Counted from the stretch's first letter, positions 27,595 to 36,555 are shown. The stretch is DNA of 64,000 bases from Armatimonadota bacterium (GCA_029907255.1 JARYMF010000004.1:1-64000); one strand, 5' to 3'. Made by a program: numbers and translations. The notes: a model not told the origin generated them from the letters alone.

Positions 27595-28050
27595 TCAAGG
27601 GCGGCGGCCCGCAGGCATAATGGCGTCAATGAGTGCTCGATGGTGAACGCCCAGCTTGTGGAGCAGATATCTAAGCTCGCGCATCTCTCGCGGTGTCATC
27701 GTGCGTTTTAATTGTGGACACACATACTTCACGCATTCAAACGGCCGAAGATCATCGGGGAAAAGACACCCGTTATCTCCCAAATAATCGCATGGTTCAA
27801 GGGTTTGTTCAACCAATTCGCCGCCAGCAAGGATGCTAATGCTAGCTTCGAGATACTCTCTCACTGTTTTGTTAGCCGAAGGTAATGAACATCCACATGC
27901 ATTTGCAAGAAGAACGTCAATCTCTTGAACTTTCGTGGGTTTTCGGCAGCACGGCTGAGGACAAGCAGGGCAAAGTTCCGCCGTATACGGCGCAAAGAGC
28001 GCGCGAATCCGCCTTTGAGTAGCTCTGTATTTTTCAATAAGGCTTGCCAT
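27595..28050 (-). CDS. YkgJ-like cysteine-cluster protein
   Basis: This 151-residue protein is rich in ordered cysteines: CPACPQPCC near 27-35, a CGC near 52, CDYLGDNGCLF near 88-98 and RPFECVKYVC near 103-112. This spacing is that of the YkgJ family of putative zinc- or iron-chelating proteins. The function is unknown. A TATAAT at 28059-28064 ends 8 bases before the ATG, and no Shine-Dalgarno is visible, so the message may be nearly leaderless. Confidence 0.7.
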   Translation of the reverse strand: MASLIEKYRATQRRIRALFAPYTAELCPACPQPCCRKPTKVQEIDVLLANACGCSLPSANKTVREYLEASISILAGGELVEQTLEPCDYLGDNGCLFPDDLRPFECVKYVCPQLKRTMTPREMRELRYLLHKLGVHHRALIDAIMPAGRRP

Positions 28051-28090
28051 GGGGAGATATTATAACAAATCGAATGCGTTCGTTGCCATA

Positions 28091-28272
28091 TTGGCATGCA
28101 TCTTGCTTATCTATACTATGGATGTAAGCGCTCACAATAAGAGCGCTGGGTTAGATTGCTTTTGGCATACCTGATTCAGCGAACTTATAGAGTTTTTGAG
28201 TTTAACTAGCCCTGCAATCACCCACCACACCCATAAGCGAGAAGGCCGGGGGCGTGCCCGGCCTTCTCATTT
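28091..28272 (+). ncRNA. possible small structured RNA
   Basis: In the 250-base gap between two minus-strand genes, the plus strand shows TTGGCA (28091) and TATACT (28112) 15 bases apart. These are followed by a hairpin AGCGCT/AGCGCT (28127-28147), a longer helix GGGT-GATTGC / GCAATCACCC (28148-28159 with 28214-28223), and a 12-base GC-rich hairpin with ATTTT after it. No open frame fits. It is a candidate of about 150 nt; it could also be only a terminator plus chance pairing. Confidence 0.3.
28239..28268. terminator. 12-bp bidirectional terminator hairpin
   Basis: GAGAAGGCCGGG and CCCGGCCTTCTC pair perfectly around a 6-base loop, with ATTTT on the plus strand. It also lies 35 bases after the stop of the minus-strand gene ending at 28303. 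Confidence 0.8.
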
Positions 28273-28302
28273 TCGCCGCCATATCAACTGGTAGGATTCA
28301 CC

Positions 28303-29724
28303 CTATGGCTTGAAATTGGGCATGTCTTCCCTTATTTCAACATGCCCGTCCGCGAAACCGAACACAATGCCATCGGGGTGCCGCCGAATCGGGATAACTG
28401 ACTCCTCTGTTCCATATACCCGGCCGCAGATTGATTCAAACAGCAATACTACTTCGGAAGGATTTCTAATTTCGCTCAACTTCCTAAGGCTCAAATATTT
28501 GTTCATTGCATAAGACCGCTGATATTCCTTGGGAAATGGAACCTTCTCCATCCACTCTGCGGCATCCGGAAACACTCCGCCATTGGCTTTTGCAAAAGCT
28601 AGAAGCTTTGTAACCATTTCCTTCATTCTGGCCATACAAATGCGCTGGTCATTCCTTGCCTTTTCCTCAGCCTCCTTGTCGACAGCACTGAGAGAAGGCA
28701 GTATTTTCTCATCCACAACTTCAACGTCCGGTATTATCAAGAAATTCGGAATCCCAGGTTTAGGTATTGTAATATAGAACTTCCCCTTCTGAGAAAGCTG
28801 AACGAGCGCATCTGTTATAGGCGAATCCCTTAATTCAAGGTTGACTTTCATGCGGGGAGCGCTCTTAAGTGCTTTTCTTATTCTTTCCGCTTGAGCTGGA
28901 TCCTGAAGAGCCAAATAATCATTTAGATTCATGACTACGTAACCTGCGCCACCAATCTGTTTGATAAGGTTTGTTACCGCTTCGATAGGGTCGGCGTTCT
29001 TTAATGAAGCTGAAACTTTTCCCATATTCACTATTACGCCCTTGCTTTTGAGGCTGTAGATAGTGACATGGGTTACTTCCTTCCTCATGAAATCATACAT
29101 GGGATGCTTCTCGGAAAATTTGCCCGGGAATGGAAACTTTCTCATTTCGGAATCCGCAAAATCGGGGCTGTCCGGACTATCCTCTGATTTAGTCTCAACG
29201 GCCTTTTCTGGCTTTGCTGTCTCCGCTTCTGCTTTCTCTGTCTCCCTATGCTCGGCTATATACGTTAAGCCAGTGGTTGCAGTAAGCGTGTCAAGGAACC
29301 GTTTTACATCCATCTTCGACACGCGAATTGTGATTTTTAGGTTTACTGGCACTCCCTCTCCCAACACAAACTGAATGCCCGTTTGTGCACTGAGAAGCTC
29401 CGTAAGCCTCGCTAGGTCAGCATCCCTAACATCTATGCTTACTAGCTTATTTGGCCATTTTAGAGAGATGGTCCCGCCAAAGTATGTATCGCCTATTCGA
29501 AACCGCCCAGCATCCCCAAAGCGTGCACCCTCAAACTGATACAGTCTTTCACGCAAATCGTGGAACCGCCTTGGGATTTGCTCTTTCGTTTCCAGTGGCC
29601 TCTGCTTGGGATATTTTTTCTCAGATTCGTTCGAACTTGATGAATCTAAGTCCCCAAAAGCAAGCCCTATCATTGAGGAAATTAAGATCATTGCTGCCAA
29701 AAAGCTTGCAATCTTGTGCATGTT
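28303..29724 (-). CDS. exported protein with STN-like domains and H-X9-DG end
   Basis: About 473 residues from MHKIASFLAAMILISSMIGL, a signal peptide. Two segments (VSIDVRDADLARLTELLSAQ with ITIRVSKMDVKRFLDTL; and MKVNLELRDSPITDALVQLS) look like secretin/TonB N-terminal (STN) repeats. Between them is a charged linker rich in Glu, Lys and Pro. The C-terminus carries RRHPDGIVFGFADGHVEI, the H-X9-DG motif of prepilin-processing-associated proteins of Planctomycetes and Armatimonadetes. This combination is unusual. It follows an anti-sigma factor and ECF sigma gene with a 23-base gap, so its output is probably tied to that switch. The role is unknown, possibly in cell-surface assembly. Confidence 0.65.
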   Translation of the reverse strand, partial: NMHKIASFLAAMILISSMIGLAFGDLDSSSSNESEKKYPKQRPLETKEQIPRRFHDLRERLYQFEGARFGDAGRFRIGDTYFGGTISLKWPNKLVSIDVRDADLARLTELLSAQTGIQFVLGEGVPVNLKITIRVSKMDVKRFLDTLTATTGLTYIAEHRETEKAEAETAKPEKAVETKSEDSPDSPDFADSEMRKFPFPGKFSEKHPMYDFMRKEVTHVTIYSLKSKGVIVNMGKVSASLKNADPIEAVTNLIKQIGGAGYVVMNLNDYLALQDPAQAERIRKALKSAPRMKVNLELRDSPITDALVQLSQKGKFYITIPKPGIPNFLIIPDVEVVDEKILPSLSAVDKEAEEKARNDQRICMARMKEMVTKLLAFAKANGGVFPDAAEWMEKVPFPKEYQRSYAMNKYLSLRKLSEIRNPSEVVLLFESICGRVYGTEESVIPIRRHPDGIVFGFADGHVEIREDMPNFKP

Positions 29725-29746
29725 CTGTGCACCCCGTGACTCCAAA

Positions 29747-30556
29747 CTAGTAAATATTAGCGGATGCCACCGTTTCCGCGATAGTTACAGATGTTACCCT
29801 GCCTCCGACGTCAAATTCTCGCACTACATTCAGCTCGGTAGCCGGCGTCTCGACCTCATCCGACTCAGTATCGGTGCTTACCTGTATTGTGTATACCTCA
29901 GGCTCCCTTGGCTTTAGTACGAACACCATTACCGCCTCGCCATTACTGGGCTCAGGTGCAACTTTGACGTCTGCTTCACTTAACGGTTTATGTGCCAATA
30001 TGGGTTTTCTGGTAGTTGATAGAGTTCTCCGCCGCCTATGCCCAGGCAAGGCATTTGCAACTTTACGAATTTGAGGCTTAATAATATTCTGCCCAGTCTG
30101 CTGAACAACGGGCTTTGATATGCTAGCCGAATTGTGAATTGAATCTGGTACGCTCTGCACTGCAGGATTATTCGTCGAAGCAGGAGCTTTAAAGTGTTCT
30201 TGTTGCTGCGCGATTTGTGTAGCTTCAGGGGTAAATAACGTCTGCAAAAACCAGCCGGCAACGATTACTGCGCATATAAAAATTACCGAGAATGCCGCTG
30301 CTAGACGAGGTACGCGAATTCGACTACAGACAATCCTTTCGGCATCAATCCTCTGTCTAACCGCACTGAGGACATCTGGCGCCGGTTCTTCTTCTCGCAA
30401 GCAATTCAATGCTTCAGAAGCCTTCTGCGCAAGTGCTAAATACCTGCGGCATGATTCACAGGAATCAAGATGACCACTTAGCTGTTTTGCCTCTCTCAGC
30501 GAAAGCTCCGCCGCAATATAATCCATCAACTTGTCTCTAGCTTGGGAGCACTTCAT
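29747..30556 (-). CDS. anti-sigma factor with zinc-finger domain
   Basis: About 269 residues. The N-terminus is a ZAS domain: MKCSQARDKLMDYIAAELSL, then HLDSCESCRRYL (H-x3-C-x2-C). A membrane span follows at about 95-115 (SVIFICAVIVAGWFLQTLF), and the periplasmic part is low-complexity with a terminal beta-rich stretch. ATG 30556 overlaps the sigma gene stop and has GGAGG upstream. It should hold the ECF sigma factor at the membrane until a signal arrives. Confidence 0.82.
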   Translation of the reverse strand: MKCSQARDKLMDYIAAELSLREAKQLSGHLDSCESCRRYLALAQKASEALNCLREEEPAPDVLSAVRQRIDAERIVCSRIRVPRLAAAFSVIFICAVIVAGWFLQTLFTPEATQIAQQQEHFKAPASTNNPAVQSVPDSIHNSASISKPVVQQTGQNIIKPQIRKVANALPGHRRRRTLSTTRKPILAHKPLSEADVKVAPEPSNGEAVMVFVLKPREPEVYTIQVSTDTESDEVETPATELNVVREFDVGGRVTSVTIAETVASANIY

Positions 30557-31137
30557 GGCACTCCTCCATTCTCGCACTCGCGCAGGTAAATCTCTTTGAA
30601 GACATTTCTAGCGCGGTGGAGATAGCACTTCACTTTATCAGGTGACCAGCCTAGCACCTCAGCAATTTCTATGTATGAAAGCTCTCGATAGTACCTCAAT
30701 ATGAGCACTGCGCGAAAATGAGGTGCAAGCCGCTGGAGTAATTTCGAAATTATCCGACGCTTCTCGACATCTTCGAGGCTGGGTTGGGACCACTCACCGA
30801 AATCCTTCTCCAAGGGAGCCTCTAATCGCCGGCTTCGCTGAAGGCTCAGGCATTGGTTCACTGCAATGCGATAGAGCCACGTAGATACCCGCGATTTCAT
30901 TTTGAAATGAGGTAGCGCACGATAGGCAGAGATTAAGGCGTTTTGAGTCGCATCTTCTGCATCTGCAGCGTTGCCAAGCATCTGTAGACAGATGTTGTAA
31001 ATATATGCGTGGTATTTGACTGCAAGCTCGTCAAACGCTCTTTCATCGCCAGCTAGAAAGCTTTTCACCAGCAACTGGTCTCTGTCTATAACAGATGCGT
31101 CCAGCACTGCCGGCTTCTCCAAACTACCCATAAGCAT
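30553..31137 (-). CDS. ECF-type RNA polymerase sigma factor
   Basis: About 194 residues. Region 2 (FDELAVKYHAYIYNICLQML, then AEDATQNALISAYRALPHF) and region 4 (APHFRAVLILRYYRELSYIE, then WSPDKVKCYLHRARNVFKE) are clear. It starts after AGGTG and overlaps the anti-sigma gene by 4 bases, the usual coupled arrangement. It probably transcribes its own operon and unknown target genes. Confidence 0.92.
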   Translation of the reverse strand: MLMGSLEKPAVLDASVIDRDQLLVKSFLAGDERAFDELAVKYHAYIYNICLQMLGNAADAEDATQNALISAYRALPHFKMKSRVSTWLYRIAVNQCLSLQRSRRLEAPLEKDFGEWSQPSLEDVEKRRIISKLLQRLAPHFRAVLILRYYRELSYIEIAEVLGWSPDKVKCYLHRARNVFKEIYLRECENGGVP

Positions 31138-31279
31138 TTTCGCACCTGCAGGCGCATATTCAACTCATTAGACGTTGAGGTTCGGGCAAAGGTGTACAAT
31201 AAGCCTCTCATCCCCAAAGCTATCTCCTTTTAGTAGCCTGTCGGTTTGTCATCCTCGCCAGGAGCAAAACTGCCGATAT

Positions 31280-33148
31280 TCAATCCAGAAGGGCTTCCCA
31301 ATCCGCGTACAATTGTTCTATCGTTCTAGTCAACTCATGATATTCGGCAACGGTACTTGCCGCCTTCTCGGCGTTCGCATAAGTTTCCGGATTTCCAAGA
31401 AGTTGTGTTACCTCTGCAAGCCTTGATTCAGCCTCTTCTATTTGGCGCTCGATTTCTTCGGCAGTCAGCCCTGTCGTAGCAACTTCGCTAGCAACAGATG
31501 GCTTGCGGGCAACTGGCTTTGGCTTTTTCCTTCTTGAAGGGCGTGCTGGCCTTGGGCGTGCTCGCTCGACGAAAAAGTCATAGTTTCCCTCAAATACCCG
31601 CGCCGCTCCTCCTTTAATTTCGACGATTCGGGTTGCCACTGAGTTCAGTAGATATCGGTCATGAGAGGTGAGAATTATCGTTCCTTCAAATGCCTTTAGG
31701 GCATCATCAAGCGCCTGCCTTGAATCAATATCAAGGTGATTTGTCGGCTCGTCAAGCACAAGAACGTTTGGTTTTTTTAGCATCAGTTTAGCCAGTACCA
31801 AACGATTTCTTTCGCCACCGCTCAGCTTCGAGACTGCTTTGAACACGCTATCTCCTTTGAACAAGAAGCGTGCGAGGAAAGCTCGTGCTTCCGCCGGGCC
31901 AAGGTCCTCTGTATCCAATATTTCTTCAAGTACCGTATTTTCAGGATCCAAGCCGCTCAAATCTTGGTCGAAGTAACCTATTTCGACCCCGTAACCTAGG
32001 CTAAGTGTGCCGGTTGTTGGCTCTTCGTCGCCAACAATCATCCGAAGGAGGGTCGTCTTGCCCGCACCATTCGGCCCAACTATTCCAATCCGATCGCCAT
32101 TCTCCACCATGAGGTTCAACCCTGCAAATAATTGCCGCTCCCCGAAAGCCTTGCCAACATCTCGCAGGTCTGCCACTATTTGTGCGCTTGTCTTAGCTTG
32201 TTCAAAGCGAACTCGCATTTTATCGGCTTCTAGCTTTGGCTTTCGAAGCCGCACCATCCTCGCCAACTTCTTCTCGCGGCTTTTCGCCTCCCGATGGCGT
32301 TGCCCAGCATGGTACCGCCTAATAAAATCCTCTAAACGAGCAATCTCTGCCTGCTGTCGCTCATAATCCTCAAGCTGCTGTCGGAGAAATTCCTGCTTCT
32401 GCCGAACATAGGCTGTATAATTGCCAGCATAGGTCTTTGTATATCCTTCATGTAAATCAATCACCTTTGTGACTACTCGGTCGAGGAAGTAGCGGTCGTG
32501 TGATACAACCAGCACCGTGCCCGAAAAGTCCTGGAGAAAATCCTCCAGCCATTCGACCGCTTCTATATCCAGATGGTTCGTCGGTTCATCGAGAAGAAGC
32601 ACGTCTGGCTGTTGTAGAAGCAGCTTTGCCAATGCCGCCCGTGTCTTCTGTCCGCCACTAAGGATGTTAACTGGCTTCTCCCAATGTTCCGGTCCAAGAC
32701 CCAATCCACTCAGAGTCGACTTAACCTCTGCATCGAACGAATAACCGCCGAGACGCTCGTATTCGTGTTGCGTCTCGCCATACTTGGCAAGGATTGCCTC
32801 TAATTCTTCGCCAGTCGCTTCGCCCATCGCAGCTTCAAGCCTGCGCAGTTCACATTCCAAGCGAACTACTTCCTCAGATGCGTTTGAAACTTCCTCAATG
32901 AGACTTCGCTCACCTACCAGTTCACTATCCTGAGGCATATAGCCGATAGTTACACCCGGAAGAACTTGAATTGTACCCGAATCAGCTTCTTCTTCGCCAG
33001 CAATAAGTCGGAGTATTGTTGTCTTTCCGCTCCCATTAGGCCCAACAAGCGCAACTTTCTCTCCAAATCCCAGCGTAAAACTCACTTCATCGAGGACCTG
33101 GAGCCCGCCGAACGATTTCCTAACCGAATTGAGAGTGATAACAGCCAC
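31280..33148 (-). CDS. ABC-F family ATPase
   Basis: This 622-residue soluble protein has two ABC cassettes (Walker A GPNGSGKTT near 36 and GPNGAGKTT near 355; signature LSGGQKTR and LSGGERNR; LLDEPTNHLD in both halves) with a linker between them. There is a C-terminal coiled coil (EEIERQIEEAESRLAEVTQL) as in the Uup/YdiF branch. ABC-F proteins act on the ribosome or nascent translation. GTG 33148 is taken as the start because AGGTGAT lies just upstream and VAVITLNSVRKSFGG is the family beginning. No membrane partner is encoded nearby. Confidence 0.92.
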   Translation of the reverse strand: MAVITLNSVRKSFGGLQVLDEVSFTLGFGEKVALVGPNGSGKTTILRLIAGEEEADSGTIQVLPGVTIGYMPQDSELVGERSLIEEVSNASEEVVRLECELRRLEAAMGEATGEELEAILAKYGETQHEYERLGGYSFDAEVKSTLSGLGLGPEHWEKPVNILSGGQKTRAALAKLLLQQPDVLLLDEPTNHLDIEAVEWLEDFLQDFSGTVLVVSHDRYFLDRVVTKVIDLHEGYTKTYAGNYTAYVRQKQEFLRQQLEDYERQQAEIARLEDFIRRYHAGQRHREAKSREKKLARMVRLRKPKLEADKMRVRFEQAKTSAQIVADLRDVGKAFGERQLFAGLNLMVENGDRIGIVGPNGAGKTTLLRMIVGDEEPTTGTLSLGYGVEIGYFDQDLSGLDPENTVLEEILDTEDLGPAEARAFLARFLFKGDSVFKAVSKLSGGERNRLVLAKLMLKKPNVLVLDEPTNHLDIDSRQALDDALKAFEGTIILTSHDRYLLNSVATRIVEIKGGAARVFEGNYDFFVERARPRPARPSRRKKPKPVARKPSVASEVATTGLTAEEIERQIEEAESRLAEVTQLLGNPETYANAEKAASTVAEYHELTRTIEQLYADWEALLD

Positions 33149-33360
33149 AACATCACCTGAGGTAAAATATGTAGCAATGCAATCATGAATGTTAGCATTG
33201 GTGATATGAGGTGTCAACAAAGTTTGGAATGCAGGTATGTGTTATTTGTAGAAAAGAAGGGTATATGAACTTGCGAAACCAAAAGCTAAGCAGCTTATAG
33301 TGTTTAGACGGTAGGTCAATTCTTTTGCCGGGCTTACTCTGGAGATTGAGTAGTTCAGAC

Positions 33361-33747
33361 ATGAAAAACGCTCGCCCTGATAATGAAAAGCTCTCCATAG
33401 AATTGGTAGACTTAGATGGCATACCCCTTGTGCGTGCGGCTGGCGAAATTGACCTTTACAACGTTTCAAGGTTTGAAGACGGCATGCAACAAGCAGTTGC
33501 CCGGGGGACGAAAATTGTGGCTGTGGACTTAACAGGCGTATCTTATTTAGACAGCTCGGGACTAAGCGCGCTTATAGCCGCTTACAAGTCACTCGAAGAA
33601 CGGAATGCCAAACTTTACGTAATTGTGCCACCAGGGCACAATGCAACCAGACGAGTGATTGAAATTACCCGTGTTGACAAGTTTATCCACGTACGAGACA
33701 GCTTAGACCAAATGCTTTCGGATGCGAAAGAAAAACAAGCAGCCTGA
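33361..33747 (+). CDS. STAS-domain anti-anti-sigma factor
   Basis: This 128-residue SpoIIAA/RsbV-like protein has VRAAGEIDLYNVSRFEDGM and the phosphorylation loop YLDSSGLSALIAAYKS (DSSG). Such proteins free a sigma factor by binding its kinase/anti-sigma partner when unphosphorylated. ATG 33361 is used; an upstream TTG is possible. A second STAS gene follows 57 bases downstream. No RsbW-type kinase is present nearby. Confidence 0.88.
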   Translation: MKNARPDNEKLSIELVDLDGIPLVRAAGEIDLYNVSRFEDGMQQAVARGTKIVAVDLTGVSYLDSSGLSALIAAYKSLEERNAKLYVIVPPGHNATRRVIEITRVDKFIHVRDSLDQMLSDAKEKQAA

Positions 33748-33804
33748 AAACAATATTGCATTGCTAATAAAACCACAATCGGCTACTACCCCTTTGGGCT
33801 CAAA

Positions 33805-34164
33805 ATGATGTCAGCGGAATCTTGTTCGATTTCCATTAATCGTTTAAAGGAAACAACTATCGTGAAATGCAGCGGCGAGATAGACAGCGGAACCGTATCC
33901 GTTCTAGCTCGAGCACTCCAAAACGCTGCACGTAGCGGCAAGAAGCATATCATCCTAGACGCGACAGAGTTGACCTATATAGATAGCTCTGGCATTCTAA
34001 CCCTTATATCTTTCCAACAAAAACTTCAGAATGAGAATAGGCGTTTAGCAATCATCGGATGTCACGGTATTTTTCGCAAGCTAATAACCTTGTCACGCCT
34101 CGAAAATCGTCTTCCAATGTATACCTCACTGGATGAAGCCCTCGCAGAAGCCAACGCTCGGTAG
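33805..34164 (+). CDS. second STAS-domain anti-anti-sigma factor
   Basis: This 119-residue protein has VKCSGEIDSGTVSVLARALQ and YIDSSGILTLISFQQKL, the same STAS core with the DSSG phosphosite. It is divergent from its upstream neighbour, so it is an old duplication or a different partner specificity. The two genes are likely co-transcribed. Its regulator is not in view. Confidence 0.85.
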   Translation: MMSAESCSISINRLKETTIVKCSGEIDSGTVSVLARALQNAARSGKKHIILDATELTYIDSSGILTLISFQQKLQNENRRLAIIGCHGIFRKLITLSRLENRLPMYTSLDEALAEANAR

Positions 34165-34248
34165 CCCTCTTTTATTTTTGAACCACCATGCTTTCTAGAA
34201 ATTATAAATAAGCAAGGCCAATTCGCTAATACATTAATTAATAAAAAA

Positions 34249-34284
34249 GAGAGGTAGATTCGAAAAATCCTCAATCTACCCCTC
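34249..34284 (-). terminator. terminator for the minus-strand gene 34375-34617
   Basis: Arms GAGAGGTAGATT and AATCTACCCCTC pair with one mismatch around a 12-base loop. On the minus strand a run TCTTTTTTATT follows. Confidence 0.7.
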
Positions 34285-34374
34285 ATCTTGCTTAAAAACT
34301 AATAATTATGGCTCCCTGCCGGCCAGCACGCCGGTGTTCCTAACGCTTGTTACCCAAAGTGCCGGTCTAAGGCT

Positions 34375-34617
34375 TTATGTAATGGTAGTTAAATCATACT
34401 TCCTAATGAACTCTTCGTTAGTCAGCTTTTCTAGGTCTTCTTGAAGTGCCTCTGCATATTCTTTCATTGATTCGAAGTCATACGAACTAGCTTTGACGAC
34501 CGCCTTCTTTTGCTTTTTATTTCTTAGAATGACAACACAGTAGGGCCTCAGTTGATGGCTAGTCATTTTGCGGTCTACTTCCCAGTAACTAGCTGCCAAC
34601 TTGTCAACCGTCTGCAT
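34375..34617 (-). CDS. small hypothetical protein
   Basis: About 80 residues from the ATG at 34617, which has a strong GGGGAGAG site 4 bases upstream. It contains basic KNKKQKKAVVKASSYDFE and an acidic helical end (EALQEDLEKLTNEEFIRKYD). It starts 45 bases after the stop of the beta-lactamase-like gene on the same strand and ends at a terminator. No family is recognised. Confidence 0.6.
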   Translation of the reverse strand: MQTVDKLAASYWEVDRKMTSHQLRPYCVVILRNKKQKKAVVKASSYDFESMKEYAEALQEDLEKLTNEEFIRKYDLTTIT

Positions 34618-34661
34618 GTCTCTCCCCTGCCTTTCAGCGAATCCGCTCCAAAAACTTACCA

Positions 34662-35450
34662 TCATGCGGAGAAGTGGTCATATACCACCCTGGAAATCTC
34701 CGCTATGGCGAGTTTGGCGATGCGCTGGTCTTCTTGGTCGTCTATCCCCTTCGCCATTACGCAGAGTACGTATGGACCCCAGGGCGCATAGACCACAGCC
34801 ACGTCATGGGTAACACCCGAAATCGAACCCGTCTTGTTGGCGATTTTAAGATCGGCGGGCAACATGAGCGGAATCTTGTCCCTATATTGTTGTCTTGCCA
34901 TGATTTCGATGATTTCCTGACTCGCACTTCTGCTAGGAATTTCACCGCAGGCAAGCCAACGCAGTAGCTGCATCATCTCATACGGCGTACAAAGGTTCTC
35001 TTTTCCAAGCCGAGCCTGTTCCCAATCATACATTTTGCGGGCAAGGGTTGTCTTCTCCAAACCAAGCGAGCGCATGCGCGAATTAACAACATCATTACCC
35101 AAGCGATCTATTAACAAATTTGTAGCTGTGTTGTCGCTAATAACAATCATGAGAGTCGCAAGGTCTCTAAGCGTCAGTTCAAGCCCTTCATGGAGCTCCT
35201 TTAGAATGCCAGAACCTTCAACCTTGTCCTCGTCTTTTAGAATGACCGTCTCATCGAGCGAAACCCGCCCCTCATCACGTTGCCAAAAAAGCTCAACAAT
35301 AATGGGAACTTTAATAACGCTTGCAGAAGGAAAAACCTCATGTTCATTAAAGAAAAACTCCAAGCCGTCGGTGGAATTCCAAGCCGCAATGCCAAATGTG
35401 CCCTTGTTTCGATTGAGTATCTCTCGTATTTCTGACTCCAATGATGGCAT
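34662..35450 (-). CDS. class A beta-lactamase-like serine hydrolase
   Basis: This 262-residue protein has Ser44-X-X-Lys47 (SVIK), Ser105-Asp106-Asn107 (SDN) and Lys206-Thr207-Gly208 (KTG), the three signature motifs of class A beta-lactamases. A Glu in MYDWEQAR near 144 may be the deacylation base. No signal peptide is present, so it would act in the cytoplasm unless exported otherwise. A true antibiotic-resistance role is thus unlikely; an esterase or peptidase role is as likely. ATG 35450 has GGGAGAGG upstream. Confidence 0.8.
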   Translation of the reverse strand: MPSLESEIREILNRNKGTFGIAAWNSTDGLEFFFNEHEVFPSASVIKVPIIVELFWQRDEGRVSLDETVILKDEDKVEGSGILKELHEGLELTLRDLATLMIVISDNTATNLLIDRLGNDVVNSRMRSLGLEKTTLARKMYDWEQARLGKENLCTPYEMMQLLRWLACGEIPSRSASQEIIEIMARQQYRDKIPLMLPADLKIANKTGSISGVTHDVAVVYAPWGPYVLCVMAKGIDDQEDQRIAKLAIAEISRVVYDHFSA

Positions 35451-36496
35451 TCTCTGTCCTCTCCCTAGAACTTTTAACTGCACTAGTGACTTCTCTTGTT
35501 ACTGCCATAATTCTAATTAGCAAACTAATCGCACGTCAACGAAGGAGAAAAACGCCATTGGAGCGAAGAAACTCACAAAGGATGTGCTTGTTTAATCGTC
35601 AAGGTGCCTTATCACCCAAGGTTGAAGCCTTGCTGCTTCAGGGTAAAACAACATCGGCACTTAGGAAAATAAAACTTTACGCCACAAAAATTATGAGCAA
35701 AATAAAGAAAATCATAAAAACTGGAATTGCCGCTAGCCTCTGCGGAGCGGGTTTATTCGTACTCGCTCGTAGATATGGCATTACATCCAAGATTGCGGAG
35801 TTCGCCCAGAATATTGAAGCCGTTCCATTCCCAGGCACCGAGCTCTACTCGTTCCTTTTGGCAAGGCAGCTTCGACCACTTTATGCCGAGATTGCAAGCG
35901 AAATCCATGAAGAGGGACGCTTCGCGAGAATACTGGACCTTGACACAGGACCAGGCTACCTTCCTATTGAACTTGCCCTAAGAAACCACTTCCACACCAT
36001 AGTTGGAATGGACCGTTCCATTGACATGGTACGAGTTGCAAAGGCGAACGCCCGAGCTTCGAATGTCGAAAAAGTGATTGAATTCACCCAAGGCGAACCA
36101 ACTAACATCCCGTTTCCAGGCAGGTATTTCGACCTTGTCGTTAGCGTCAACGTTTTGCACCATTGGCGTAATTCATCCCAGGTATTCGATGAAATATACC
36201 GCATCCTGAATCCCGGCGGCGAGTTCTGGCTTTACGACTATCAAAGCGAAGTTCCATTGGAGGAATGGCAGAAATACGAAAAGGAATTGCCAATCCACTT
36301 GCGCCTTGCCTTTGAAGTCGGACCCATGGCATCCTGGCGGGCAGCATACAGCAAGAAAGAACTTTTAGAGATTGCTGAAGCAACTCACTTCGCAGATGCA
36401 GAAGTCGAGCCTAGAACGTTTACCCTTTTTGGAAAGCCTATGTCCGTCTTCTTCCGCCTCCGACTTCGCAAACCCGACCAGACACGGATTGAATAA
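35441..36496 (+). CDS. membrane-anchored class I SAM methyltransferase
   Basis: About 351 residues. Residues 9-30 (LELLTALVTSLVTAIILISK) form a first span, and 93-109 a second hydrophobic segment. The Rossmann motif ILDLDTGPGYLPIELA is at 164-179, then GMDRSIDMVR, and VVSVNVLHHW near 226 as motif IV. It overlaps the divergent beta-lactamase-like gene by 10 bases, so the real start may be a later ATG, such as 35582 or 35694. The substrate is unknown, possibly a lipid or quinone. Confidence 0.78.
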   Translation: MMAFSVLSLELLTALVTSLVTAIILISKLIARQRRRKTPLERRNSQRMCLFNRQGALSPKVEALLLQGKTTSALRKIKLYATKIMSKIKKIIKTGIAASLCGAGLFVLARRYGITSKIAEFAQNIEAVPFPGTELYSFLLARQLRPLYAEIASEIHEEGRFARILDLDTGPGYLPIELALRNHFHTIVGMDRSIDMVRVAKANARASNVEKVIEFTQGEPTNIPFPGRYFDLVVSVNVLHHWRNSSQVFDEIYRILNPGGEFWLYDYQSEVPLEEWQKYEKELPIHLRLAFEVGPMASWRAAYSKKELLEIAEATHFADAEVEPRTFTLFGKPMSVFFRLRLRKPDQTRIE

Positions 36497-36523
36497 TATT
36501 TTTCTCTGGCTTTTTAAACACAA

Positions 36524-36555
36524 AAAAGGACGCCGGAAGAATCCAGCGTCCTTTT
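36524..36555 (-). terminator. terminator after rpsF-ssb-rpsR
   Basis: AAAAGGACGC and GCGTCCTTTT pair, with an inner GGA/TCC extension and a 4-base loop; a T-run follows on the minus strand. It also closes the plus-strand methyltransferase gene. Confidence 0.85.
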
